From positions 1-12,901 of the forward strand of contig JAYTQU010000319.1 of NCBI GenBank assembly GCA_043746555.1: a stretch of DNA of 12,901 bases. The letters are read 5' to 3'. Positions 1-8,017 of the stretch are shown piece by piece. The translations under genes and the position numbers were made by a program. The stretch is from CAZQYC01 sp043746555. Lineage in GTDB: Bacteria > Pseudomonadota > Gammaproteobacteria > Steroidobacterales > Steroidobacteraceae. The number at the start of each line of letters is the position of its first letter. The first letter of the stretch is position 1. The notes beneath the pieces were generated by a model, which saw nothing but the letters and a program-made list of their open reading frames with translations, made no database searches and was not told where the DNA came from.

Positions 1-1346
1 GCGCCGCCTTCGCGCCCTGCGACATTGGCAAAGTCCGCGAAGTTGCTTTTGAGTTGCTCGCCGTATTCTTCCATCACCGGCATTCGCCAGGCGCGATCGT
101 CGGCGCGCTGGCCCGCTTCGAATAAATCGTCCGCCAGAGAGTCGTCGTTGGAAAATAGTCCAGAGAGATGATTACCGAGTGCGACCACGCATGCGCCTGT
201 CAGCGTCGCAACGTCGATCACCACGCTGGGTTTGAAGCGACGCGCATAAGTGAGTGCATCGCACAGAATCAAACGACCTTCGGCGTCGGTATTCAAAATT
301 TCCACGGTTTGACCCGACATGGTTTTCACGATGTCGCCGGGTTTCACTGCACGACTGCTCGGCATGTTTTCGCATGACGGGACGATGACGACGAGATTGA
401 TCGGCAACTTCAGTTCGGCTACGGCTACCATGGCACCGAGAACACTCGCTGCGCCGCTCATGTCGAATTTCATTTCATCCATCGCGGGCGGAGGTTTCAG
501 CGAAATCCCGCCGGTGTCGAATGTCACGCCTTTGCCGACCAACGCAACCGGCGCGGAATTGTTGGGATCGCCGCGATACTCCGCAACAATTAGTCGCGCC
601 GGTTCTGCGGAACCTTGAGTCACGGCCAGTAACGCGCCCATCTTGAGTTTGCGGATTTCCGGTTCGCCCAAAATCTTGACGCGAATGCTGCGATGGTCGC
701 GCGCTAAACTTCGCGCGGCGTTCGCGAGATAGGTCGGCGTACAGATGTTGGCGGGGAGATTCGCCAGGTCGCGCATTAACGCCATGCCTGTGCTCACGCC
801 TTGACCGTGTGCTAGACCTCGATCAAGCGCCGATTTATCGCTGCGGTTCGCGGCGGCGACACCCACGCGCTTGAGCGCCGGTGCGGGCGGTTTCTTCGCC
901 GTTTTCAGATCCGGAATGCGATACAGCGCATTCGCGATGACCTCGGCCGTCGCGCGACCGCTAAAGTAAGCGTCGGCATCGCGAACGGTTTCCAGCGACA
1001 AGTAGTTGATTGCTTCACGCGCTCCGGTCTTAACGAGCACTGCTGTCGCGGCAGTCAGTGCTTTGCGATAGTGCTTGCGTCCAAATGCATCGCGCGATCC
1101 GAGTCCGACCACTATTGCACGTTGGCACGGAGCATGTTTGAGGTCGGCGATCAGCAGCGTTTCGCCCAATTTTCCGCGGACATCGCCGTTCTTGATGAGG
1201 CGCGACAACGTACCGCCGAGCTTGATGTCAATATCGCTCGCGGCGTGGGAAAGCGGACCTTTCTCGTAAATCCCTAGAATGGCGCACTCGGTGCGTTGTC
1301 GTGCGGCCGATTTGGTGACGACAAAGTGGTCCGCAAAGTGTTTCAT
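1..1346 (-). CDS. pepA: Leucyl aminopeptidase (M17 family), 3' end beyond window
   Basis: Cytosolic dinuclear-metal aminopeptidase that removes N-terminal residues from peptides. In E. coli PepA also acts as a DNA-binding accessory factor in Xer recombination and carAB control; that role is family knowledge, not shown here. About 448 residues are visible against roughly 500 in the family, so the C-terminal tail lies off the left edge. The frame is open from the ATG at 1346. The catalytic domain is intact: VGKGVTFDTGG (Lys272, Asp277), Lys284, DEMKFDMSGAA (Asp295) and the M17 signature NTDAEGRL (Asp354, Glu356, Arg358). The start is supported by AGGAG at 1353-1357, six bases upstream. It is divergent from lptF with 114 bp between the start codons, the same arrangement as in E. 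coli. No frameshift or missing metal ligand was seen in the visible part. Confidence 0.95.
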   Translation of the reverse strand, partial: MKHFADHFVVTKSAARQRTECAILGIYEKGPLSHAASDIDIKLGGTLSRLIKNGDVRGKLGETLLIADLKHAPCQRAIVVGLGSRDAFGRKHYRKALTAATAVLVKTGAREAINYLSLETVRDADAYFSGRATAEVIANALYRIPDLKTAKKPPAPALKRVGVAAANRSDKSALDRGLAHGQGVSTGMALMRDLANLPANICTPTYLANAARSLARDHRSIRVKILGEPEIRKLKMGALLAVTQGSAEPARLIVAEYRGDPNNSAPVALVGKGVTFDTGGISLKPPPAMDEMKFDMSGAASVLGAMVAVAELKLPINLVVIVPSCENMPSSRAVKPGDIVKTMSGQTVEILNTDAEGRLILCDALTYARRFKPSVVIDVATLTGACVVALGNHLSGLFSNDDSLADDLFEAGQRADDRAWRMPVMEEYGEQLKSNFADFANVAGREGG

Positions 1347-1352
1347 AGTCAA

Positions 1353-1357
1353 CTCCT
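1353..1357 (-). promoter_or_regulatory. Shine-Dalgarno site of pepA
   Basis: On the minus strand the sequence reads AGGAG followed by six bases and ATG. This is a near-ideal ribosome binding site and fixes the pepA start at 1346. Confidence 0.75.
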
Positions 1358-1371
1358 GATAAACTGCCGCG

Positions 1372-1398
1372 AGTTTAACAGCAATGCACCCAATGCAA
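1372..1398 (-). promoter_or_regulatory. Candidate sigma70-type promoter of pepA
   Basis: The minus strand carries TTGCAT (1393-1398) and TAAACT (1372-1377) with a 15-bp spacer. Each box matches four of six consensus bases or slightly better. The spacer is shorter than the usual 17 bp, so the call is tentative. It lies 26-52 bases upstream of the pepA start in the 114-bp pepA/lptF intergenic region. No equally good candidate was found for lptF on the other strand. Confidence 0.3.
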
Positions 1399-1460
1399 GA
1401 ACAGCAGAACTAATGAAACGAGCCTCATGCCTGTTTTTTGCCGATAGTCGGTAGTCGACC

Positions 1461-2540
1461 GTGCGCATTCTCCACCGCTATATCGTCCGCGAAGTTGCGC
1501 TGCACTTCGTCACCGTCACCGGCGTGCTGTTTATCATCTTGGTTTCCTCGCAGTTGGCGAAGGTGATGACGCAAGCGGCGGCCAATCAGTTTCCGGCCGG
1601 TGCGGTGCTGTCGCTGCTCGGTCTCATGTCGTTGCGCTATTTGCCGGATCTGGTGCCGTTAGGTTTGTTTTTGGGCGCGATTCTCGCGCTTGGTCGCCTT
1701 TATCACGATAGCGAAATCACCGCGATGCAAGCTTGCGGTCTTGGCGTGCGCCGCTTGTGTTTGCCGGTGATGGCCGTCGCCTGTGCCATTGCTGTTTTGC
1801 TGGCGGGACTCGCATTGTGGATTGGTCCCTATTCGGTGGATCGCATTCAGGACATTCGCGCGCAGGCATTTCGCGATGCGCGACTGGCAAGTTTGGAACC
1901 GCAAAGGTTTCAGCGGATTGCCGGCGACACGGTCTACTATGCCGAGAGCGTCGATGCGGATGGGTTGTTGCACAACGTGTTCGTGCAACGTCGCGTCGGC
2001 GACCGAGTTGAAGTCGCGGTTGCGCCGCGCGCCGAGCAACGCGGCGCCGGTCAGGAACGGCAATCGTTTGTGTTGTACGACGGCGAGCGTTACGAAGGCG
2101 TACCCGGCAGCGGCGAATTTCGTATCGCGCGATTTAAGGAATTCGGCTTGCCCGTGCGCTTGCCGGGGCTGGAGCGCGGCGTGCGTCACGCCGATTCCAA
2201 GTTGACCAGTGAATTGTGGTTCAGCCACGACGCCTCCGATCAAGCGGAATTGCAAGCGCGCTTAGCCGGACCTTTAATGACGATCATCTTGGCGCTGCTC
2301 GCCGTGCCGTTGTCGCGTTTGCGACCGCGGCAAGGTCGCTATGCGAACGTTAGCGTGGCGTTGTTGGCGTCTTTTCTGTATCTCATCGCGGCGCGCTTCG
2401 GCGCGACGTGGATTGAAACGGCTCGTATTCCCGGCGCGCTCGGACTTTGGTGGTTGCATGGAAGCGTGCTAGCGATCGCGGTGTGGCTGCTGTTACGCCA
2501 AGATCCGCTGCGCGTTCGCTCAAAGTTACTGCGTCGATAA
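1461..2540 (+). CDS. lptF: LPS export permease subunit LptF
   Basis: Inner-membrane subunit of LptB2FG, which extracts lipopolysaccharide from the inner membrane and passes it to the LptC/LptA bridge. At 359 residues it matches the family length (about 366 in E. coli). The layout is typical: three N-terminal helices (about 15-36, 47-76, 97-122), a periplasmic beta-jellyroll domain (about 125-265) and three C-terminal helices (about 268-285, 296-313, 326-345). The stretch GRLYHDSEITAMQACG (78-93) is the conserved cytoplasmic coupling region between helices 2 and 3. The start is GTG at 1461: an in-frame TAG at 1452-1454 rules out any earlier start, and the protein then begins with the usual (M)RILHRYIVRE. 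There is no strong Shine-Dalgarno sequence. It is followed after six bases by lptG. Confidence 0.95.
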   Translation: MRILHRYIVREVALHFVTVTGVLFIILVSSQLAKVMTQAAANQFPAGAVLSLLGLMSLRYLPDLVPLGLFLGAILALGRLYHDSEITAMQACGLGVRRLCLPVMAVACAIAVLLAGLALWIGPYSVDRIQDIRAQAFRDARLASLEPQRFQRIAGDTVYYAESVDADGLLHNVFVQRRVGDRVEVAVAPRAEQRGAGQERQSFVLYDGERYEGVPGSGEFRIARFKEFGLPVRLPGLERGVRHADSKLTSELWFSHDASDQAELQARLAGPLMTIILALLAVPLSRLRPRQGRYANVSVALLASFLYLIAARFGATWIETARIPGALGLWWLHGSVLAIAVWLLLRQDPLRVRSKLLRR

Positions 2541-2546
2541 GCAATT

Positions 2547-3620
2547 ATGCCGCTACTCGCTCGTTACATAGGTCGCTCGATCGTCAGCTTCACGCTACTC
2601 ACGATGGCGGTGCTCATGATTCTGTTCGGCGTGTACCTATTCGCCGATGAGCAGGGCGATATCGGTACCGGCGCCTACACCGTCGTCGATGCGCTGTTGG
2701 TTGCATTGCTCAATCTTCCCGGCTCAGTGTTCGATTTGTTGCCGCTGGGCGCGCTAATCGGTGCGTTGCTCGGACTTTCCAATTTGGCGCGTGGCAGCGA
2801 ACTCAATGTGATGCGCGCATCGGGTGTGTCGACGCTTCGAATGGGGTTCTGGGCCGGCATCACCGGGATATTTCTCGCGGGTGTAACTTGGTTGATCGGC
2901 GATTACGTTGCGCCGCCGCTGGAACAGTACGCGCTACAGCACAAGACCTTTGCGCTCTTCAAGGAAGTGAGTTTGATAGACGGCGCGAGCGCGTGGGCGA
3001 AGGACGGCAACACATTTATTTCGGTGCAACGACAAACCGCCGACAATCGCTTTGGCGGCATCTATATCTATCGCTTCGATGAAACGCGACATCTTGTGAG
3101 CGTCGCGCGCGCGGCGAACGCAGAGGTGGGATCGCCGTGGCAGTTACGCGGCTACGTAGAGTCGCGTCTCGACGCACAGCACGACGGCGATCGCGTCACG
3201 ACGACGCAAGCGGCGACCCACGCGTTCGAAACAAAATTACCCGTCGAATTTCTTGGGCTCGCGGCGAAGGAGCCGGAAGCGATGCCGGGACGCGTGCTAT
3301 TCGATCTAATTCGTCATCTGCGCGCGAACGATCTCGACGCGACGCAATACGAGATCGCGTTGTGGTCGCGCATCGCTCGCACCGTGGCGGTCGTGTTCTT
3401 TGTCATGCTCGCGGTGCCATTCTCGCAAGGATCGACGCGGGCTGGAGGGGCGAACGTACGCGTCGTCATTGGCGTATTGATTGGCGTGGCGTTTTTTATA
3501 TTTGCAAAAACCATCGCCAGCGGCGCGAGTGTCTTTAATCTTCCCCCGCTGTTGGTGGCGTGGTCACCGACATTGTTGTTGGCGGCGGTGACGATGACGG
3601 CGCTTGCGCGTTCACGATGA
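2547..3620 (+). CDS. lptG: LPS export permease subunit LptG
   Basis: Partner of LptF in the LptB2FG lipopolysaccharide exporter. The 357 residues match the family (about 360). It shows three N-terminal helices (about 11-32, 47-80, 99-119), a periplasmic domain (about 125-270) and three C-terminal helices (about 274-293, 303-322, 332-352). The segment GLSNLARGSELNVMRASG (76-93) is the coupling-helix region characteristic of LptG and contacts the LptB ATPase in known structures. The start ATG lies six bases after the lptF stop. The stop codon overlaps the start of the RDD gene as ATGA (3617-3620), indicating translational coupling. lptB, lptC and lptA are not in the window; in proteobacteria they are usually encoded elsewhere. 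Confidence 0.95.
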   Translation: MPLLARYIGRSIVSFTLLTMAVLMILFGVYLFADEQGDIGTGAYTVVDALLVALLNLPGSVFDLLPLGALIGALLGLSNLARGSELNVMRASGVSTLRMGFWAGITGIFLAGVTWLIGDYVAPPLEQYALQHKTFALFKEVSLIDGASAWAKDGNTFISVQRQTADNRFGGIYIYRFDETRHLVSVARAANAEVGSPWQLRGYVESRLDAQHDGDRVTTTQAATHAFETKLPVEFLGLAAKEPEAMPGRVLFDLIRHLRANDLDATQYEIALWSRIARTVAVVFFVMLAVPFSQGSTRAGGANVRVVIGVLIGVAFFIFAKTIASGASVFNLPPLLVAWSPTLLLAAVTMTALARSR

Positions 3621-4147
3621 GCGCTTCATCTGCTGATGTTTCCGCTGGTCCCGCCGTGATTTTACCGGCCGGACCTTTGCGGCGACTTGGCGCCATGCTT
3701 TACGACGCGTTTTTGATCGCGGCAGTATTCATGCTTGCCACTGTACCGTTTCTCTCATTCATGGAGGATCGCAGCGGGCTGAGAGGTCCGTTTCTTTATG
3801 TGCATCGTGTCTGGCTGCTTTCTCTGTTCACCGTATTTTTCGGATATTTTTGGACCCGCAAGGGACGCACTCTGGGAATGCAGGCATGGCGCTTACGAAT
3901 AGAAACGATGGATGGCGCGCTACCAACATGGCGCCACTCACTGTCAAGGTTGGGCTTGGCAAGCGTGCCGTGGATTCCGGGATATTTAGTGTTGAGCGTT
4001 GCAGTGAGCTTTTCGCTCGATTATCTACGCGGTCCCGCAATCGCTTTGTTCGTACTCGGACCGATCAACTATCTCGTTGCATACTTTGATCCGCGGCGAC
4101 GCGCCTGGCATGAACGATTCTTGCAAACTCGAATTGTGAGATTGTGA
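3617..4147 (+). CDS. RDD-family integral membrane protein
   Basis: A 176-residue protein of the RDD family, whose biochemical role is mostly unknown (some members have been linked to ion transport). Diagnostic features are the Arg/Asp pair in helix 1 (LRRLGAMLYD, Arg22/Arg23 and Asp30), the FWTRKGRTLGMQAWRLRI block (78-95) and the C-terminal DPRRRAWHERFLQTRIV element (158-174). Four hydrophobic segments are visible at about 25-49, 62-79, 115-134 and 138-157. An in-frame ORF extends upstream to 3560, but the ATG at 3617 overlaps the lptG stop (ATGA) and gives the normal N-terminus, so I chose it. The coupling places it in the lptFG operon. RDD genes next to lptG occur in other gammaproteobacteria, but a role in LPS export is inference only. 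Confidence 0.88.
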   Translation: MSASSADVSAGPAVILPAGPLRRLGAMLYDAFLIAAVFMLATVPFLSFMEDRSGLRGPFLYVHRVWLLSLFTVFFGYFWTRKGRTLGMQAWRLRIETMDGALPTWRHSLSRLGLASVPWIPGYLVLSVAVSFSLDYLRGPAIALFVLGPINYLVAYFDPRRRAWHERFLQTRIVRL

Positions 4148-4189
4148 GGCCGCGCGAAAGTAGAGTTTCATGCGACTTCATTCGCACGT

Positions 4190-5350
4190 CTATTTCTTCT
4201 TCAGTAAATCCGGTTTCTTGAGCAAATCTTCAAGTGGTTTGAAAATCGCGTCGTACTTGTAAGTCGGGATAGCGTACGCCCAAGAAGACGTCGCGGCGTT
4301 GAGCGAATTCGCTTCGTCCTCCATTTTCTTGATTGCATCTTGTGTTGCGGCGTCGCTGGCGGCGGCAGCTTTCGGTTCCGTCTTGTCCTTGTCAGCTTTG
4401 ATCTTGTCGGCGCTTGTACCTGCAGCCTTTACGGTCGGAATTTGAAAGCGTTTCGCTAACTCGGCATCGAAACCGGCGTGTAACGCGATCCAGCGTTGCT
4501 CGCCGATTTTGTAACCAACGCACTCGACGGTCAAGCCATCGAAGGTTTTAAACTCCGTTTTCCCCGCTGGTTTTTCCGCTGCGAGCTCGCTCGCGAGTCT
4601 CACGTCGTCAAGTTGTAAAGCGACAAGCGCTTGTGCAACGGCGTTGGCCGCGGCAACGCTATTCAATTCTCGTCGTTTCGGAATTCCTTTGACATCGAAG
4701 TTGGCGTCAGGTCGAGCATTCTTGAATACCGAGTAGCTTGGCGCGCCGCTAAGTTGCGTTGTAGCCTCTTGAATGCGATCGGCCGCGATATCGATCAGAT
4801 CGCGTTTTAACCATTTGGTCGCGTCGGCAGGAACGTCAAGCTCGGTGCTGATCAACCAACTCGGCGCGGCACCGGCGCGTCGCACGTAAGTGCCTTGGCG
4901 CGTCGCATCGCGTTTGCCGACGATGAGATCGACAGGAGAGGGACTGCCCGTCAATTCCAAGCGAACGCCGGTTGCGGTCGCGTCGCTCAGGTCTTGCACG
5001 CCAAGCGCCGAATAGTTTTCCTTGTTCGCGGTCTTTTGCTCGCGCAGCTTCGCATCTTCGAGATTGATCAGCAGCGCATCGATCTTATGAGTGTCGGCGG
5101 GATAGTTATGACGCTGTTTAACTTGCCACGTCGAGTTTTTGCCGGTCGCGTTGCGAGTCAGTTCAACCGCGACTTGATCGAGCGCCTTGTGAATCGTTAT
5201 GCCCTGCACCGCCGATAACTTTCCCGTTAGATCGGGATAGAGACTTTGTTGCACAACGCTCTGCGGCGTGCGCGAATGACCGACCCAAATGGCGGCACCG
5301 ATAATGAGTACGGCGACAAGACTCAATAGCGTTAGATTGCGAGAGTTCAT
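4190..5350 (-). CDS. DUF4340 domain protein, membrane-anchored
   Basis: A 386-residue protein with one N-terminal hydrophobic segment (about 5-24), after which the chain probably faces the periplasm. The body matches the DUF4340 type often found next to GldG-like genes: a beta-rich N-terminal unit containing LYPDLTGKLSAVQGITI (38-54), the ENYSALGV motif (111-118) and LELTGSPSPVDLIVGKRD (131-148). A lysine/alanine-rich low-complexity stretch (about 308-342) precedes a conserved-looking tail (SSWAYAIPTYKYDAIF, 355-370) and a very basic end. The ATG at 5350 overlaps the upstream stop as ATGA (5347-5350); the frame stays open 41 codons further up, but that part lies inside the GldG-like gene and is not protein-like. 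Last gene of the ABC set. Molecular function is unknown; a role as a substrate-binding or scaffolding partner of the ABC unit is inference. Confidence 0.85.
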   Translation of the reverse strand: MNSRNLTLLSLVAVLIIGAAIWVGHSRTPQSVVQQSLYPDLTGKLSAVQGITIHKALDQVAVELTRNATGKNSTWQVKQRHNYPADTHKIDALLINLEDAKLREQKTANKENYSALGVQDLSDATATGVRLELTGSPSPVDLIVGKRDATRQGTYVRRAGAAPSWLISTELDVPADATKWLKRDLIDIAADRIQEATTQLSGAPSYSVFKNARPDANFDVKGIPKRRELNSVAAANAVAQALVALQLDDVRLASELAAEKPAGKTEFKTFDGLTVECVGYKIGEQRWIALHAGFDAELAKRFQIPTVKAAGTSADKIKADKDKTEPKAAAASDAATQDAIKKMEDEANSLNAATSSWAYAIPTYKYDAIFKPLEDLLKKPDLLKKK

Positions 5351-7281
5351 GCTGCCGCTCCCGTGGCGAGACGACTGGCGCGGAGTCGGCGGCGGCGTCG
5401 AAATGTCACGATGATCGCGAGTGCGCTTAGTATTAAAGGAATAACGCCGATGTTTACGATTTTCAACACCCACCCGAGTTGTTCGATACCCACATCCAAA
5501 CTGCGACGCACATCGCGAAGCTCTTTACGAACGTGGCTGCGTTGCTGTTGAAAGCGCTGCACTTCGGCTTCCTGTTCTTTGGTGAGCGATAACGAACCTT
5601 GATCGCTGCGCGAGGATTGTAGTTGGGTGAGCTTGCGTTCGGTTTCTTGCAATTCACGGTTGAGGTCTTGCTCCTTGGCGCGCAATTGTTGATCCGCTTG
5701 TTGCCGTAGTTCGTTGACGCGGGTGAAGGGCCGGAAAAAGCTCTGCCGGCCGCGCACGCTGATGAGATCGGCGCTGCCGACAAGGTTGTCGACAACGTTT
5801 GAGAGGAAATCGCCGTTGTTGGCCCACGCCACCGCATATCGTTGACCAAACAGATTCTGCTGGCGCAACCACATTATGTCCGCGAGCATGTCGGTATCGG
5901 CGACGACCACGATGCTGGCGTCGCCTTTCGATTCCTTTAGACGATTCGTACTGCCGACGTTTTCTGTTCCAGTGCTTGCGTCGGAAGTCGGATCGCCGTT
6001 TGGATAGGCTGACTTCAATTTGCCATGAATACGCGCGGCCAGCGTGTAACTTTCGCCACTGGCGACAAACCCATCGAGTAGCGTCTGCGGATCGTTCATG
6101 ACGGAAAATCTTGCGGCCGGCAGTAGTTCCGCTTGCGTGCTCGAGCTGAGCAAGGGTTCGAATTCGACTTTCGAGTTAGCGGATTTTTTGAGAGCGCCCA
6201 CCGTCATCATATTGATGGCGTCAAGATTCGCGGTGACGACGTCCTTGCTATTCATATTCTTTCGCGGCAGCGCTAGTACTCCTAGATGCCGGCTCGGCGC
6301 TTGGCCTTGACGCATCGAAACGGTGAGCGCGAGCCCTTGGTCGGCGACGACTTTCGTCGGGTCGTAGTCGATACCCCATGCCTTGAAGAGCGGACTCAAA
6401 TCGGATGCCGTGCTACCGCCGCCACCCAAGTTTCCAAATTGAGGGCTACCGGCGGGGTCTTGCTCGGAATGCGGATCGACAAACGCAAGCAGTTTTCCGC
6501 CGCGCATGACGAACTGATCGATTGCGTATAACGCGGCGGGCGATAGATTCTTGGGATGCACGAGCAGCAGCAAATCGATGTCTTTATCGATCGCTTTGAG
6601 ATCGGCGTTTAGCGTGCGAACCGTATACAACTCGCGAAGCTGCGCCAGTATCGACCAGCCTTCGCGCATCTGTCCGGTTTGTTGATCGAAAGTTTGATCG
6701 ATCGGCAACGATGACAGCACGCCGATGGTGGGACGCTTTGGATGTGCAAGCTTGTAAATCATGCTGGCGACGTCGTATTCGAGAAACTCTTCCTTGTCGG
6801 GTTGGAAAAAACCGATCGTTTGTTTTCCGTCGGTCGAGTTGGTCCCCGCCAAACCGAAATACAATTTCTGACCGCCAGCGGCAATTGGCGCCGACTGCAA
6901 GCCGAATTGTTCGGCGCGATCTTCGTCGTCGGAAAACGGCTGCGGATCGATCACGGTCAAATGCAGCTTGTCGTTCGATCGTTGCGCCATTTCTTCGAGC
7001 ATTTCGCGAACGCGTTGAGCATAGGCGCGAATCGCCGGTACATCGCGGCTGGGCTCTTCGGAAAAGAAGAAATACAGATTGATCGGTTCGTCGATGCTCG
7101 ATAGCACACGCTTAGTTCCGGGCGCAATGGTATATAACTTGTTCTCGGTGAGATCCAGGCGCGCGCCGCGAAACAAGAAAGTCGCGACGACGATGAGGCC
7201 GACAAACAACGCGGCCAACACCAGCAGCGCGGTGGCATCGTAGGCTTTCTTTTGTCCGGTGTGAGTGAGTTGGTTGCTCAT
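5347..7281 (-). CDS. GldG-like ABC transporter auxiliary protein
   Basis: A 644-residue protein of the GldG / ABC_transp_aux type. One helix near the N-terminus (about 17-38) is followed by RLDLTENKLYTIAPGTKRVL (41-60), the hallmark opening of the family. The large extracytoplasmic region (about 45-600) holds a Rossmann-like domain, with PTIGVLSSLP (184-193) and LLAFVDPHSEQ (264-274). A predicted coiled coil rich in Gln, Glu and Arg (about 522-597) leads into a C-terminal helix (about 603-627) and a basic cytoplasmic tail. This two-helix topology with a long coiled coil is usual for proteobacterial relatives. The start ATG at 7281 lies one base after the permease stop (TGACATG). Flavobacterium GldG is required for gliding; nothing here suggests gliding, so the function is best called unknown. 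Confidence 0.87.
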   Translation of the reverse strand: MSNQLTHTGQKKAYDATALLVLAALFVGLIVVATFLFRGARLDLTENKLYTIAPGTKRVLSSIDEPINLYFFFSEEPSRDVPAIRAYAQRVREMLEEMAQRSNDKLHLTVIDPQPFSDDEDRAEQFGLQSAPIAAGGQKLYFGLAGTNSTDGKQTIGFFQPDKEEFLEYDVASMIYKLAHPKRPTIGVLSSLPIDQTFDQQTGQMREGWSILAQLRELYTVRTLNADLKAIDKDIDLLLLVHPKNLSPAALYAIDQFVMRGGKLLAFVDPHSEQDPAGSPQFGNLGGGGSTASDLSPLFKAWGIDYDPTKVVADQGLALTVSMRQGQAPSRHLGVLALPRKNMNSKDVVTANLDAINMMTVGALKKSANSKVEFEPLLSSSTQAELLPAARFSVMNDPQTLLDGFVASGESYTLAARIHGKLKSAYPNGDPTSDASTGTENVGSTNRLKESKGDASIVVVADTDMLADIMWLRQQNLFGQRYAVAWANNGDFLSNVVDNLVGSADLISVRGRQSFFRPFTRVNELRQQADQQLRAKEQDLNRELQETERKLTQLQSSRSDQGSLSLTKEQEAEVQRFQQQRSHVRKELRDVRRSLDVGIEQLGWVLKIVNIGVIPLILSALAIIVTFRRRRRLRASRLATGAAA

Positions 7282-7282
7282 G

Positions 7283-8017
7283 TCAATCTGCCTTTTTCAT
7301 GTCAAGCACAATGGCCGTGGCGGTTAGCCACGCGGCGATCAACGCGCCGAAGTAAATCAAATCGCGCAGGTCGATCACGCCTTTGGAAATCGCTTCGAAG
7401 TGAGTGAGAAACGACAGGGACGCGATCACATCGACCAAAGGCTGTGGTGCCCAACCTTGGAACACGCCGAGCACTAACGGAAAGCCGGACAACAAAAATC
7501 CAAAACAAACCACCACAGTGAAGATAAAGGCGATGACTTGATTTTTGGTCGCCGCCGATAAGCAAGAGCCGATGGCTAGAAAGCCGCCCGCCATCAGAAA
7601 GCTGCCGATGTAAGCAGCGAGGATTGCGCCGTTATCGGGATCGCCCAAGTAGTTCACCGTGATCCACAACGGAAACGTGAGCAGCAAAGCGATCCCCGCG
7701 AACGCCCACGCCGCCAAGTATTTCGCCAACACGGCTTCCCACAGCGTGACGGGCAATGTCATGAGCAATTCAACGCTGCCGGATTTGCGTTCTTCGGCCC
7801 AAAGGCGCATCGAGATTGCTGGGATTAAGAACAAATATAACCACGGGTGATAGACAAAGAACGGCGCGAGATCCGCTTGTCCACGCTCGTAAAGGCCGCC
7901 GAGCAAGAATGCAAACGCGCCGGCGAGAAGGAGAAATATCACGATGAACACAAACGCCAGCGGCGTCGCGAAGTAGCTGGCGAACTCGCGTTTGAAAATG
8001 ATACTGACGTTACGCAT
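7283..8017 (-). CDS. ABC-2 / GldF-like transporter permease
   Basis: A 244-residue polytopic protein with six hydrophobic segments (about 16-40, 54-73, 100-123, 131-153, 160-186, 218-240). The motif RLWAEERKSGSVELLMTLPV (71-90) is typical of GldF-like and ABC-2 permeases, and EFASYFATPLAF (11-22) is the usual N-terminal interfacial helix. The start is the ATG at 8017, preceded by a perfect AAGGAGG (8024-8030) six bases upstream; the frame is open 15 codons further but that part is not permease-like. The start lies inside the 3' end of the ATPase gene (8-bp overlap). It probably forms the membrane channel as a dimer driven by the ATPase; the substrate cannot be told from sequence. Confidence 0.9.
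   Translation of the reverse strand: MRNVSIIFKREFASYFATPLAFVFIVIFLLLAGAFAFLLGGLYERGQADLAPFFVYHPWLYLFLIPAISMRLWAEERKSGSVELLMTLPVTLWEAVLAKYLAAWAFAGIALLLTFPLWITVNYLGDPDNGAILAAYIGSFLMAGGFLAIGSCLSAATKNQVIAFIFTVVVCFGFLLSGFPLVLGVFQGWAPQPLVDVIASLSFLTHFEAISKGVIDLRDLIYFGALIAAWLTATAIVLDMKKAD

Noticed and set aside
1659..2255. 198-codon open frame antisense to lptF
   Set aside because: It lies wholly within lptF, shows no membrane or domain pattern and has the composition expected from the reverse complement of GC-rich codons.
4171..4186. Small hairpin TGCGA-CTTCAT-TCGCA between the convergent RDD and DUF4340 genes
   Set aside because: The stem is only 5 bp and no T-run follows on either strand, so it is not a convincing factor-independent terminator.
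5351..5473. 41-codon N-terminal extension of the DUF4340 frame
   Set aside because: It lies inside the GldG-like gene, reads as a basic non-homologous sequence, and the ATGA overlap at 5347-5350 gives the natural start.
7278..7305. 9-bp direct repeat TCATGTCAA (7278-7286 and 7297-7305) at the permease/GldG-like junction
   Set aside because: It is short, lies in coding sequence around the start codon, and shows no sign of mobile-element or regulatory origin.
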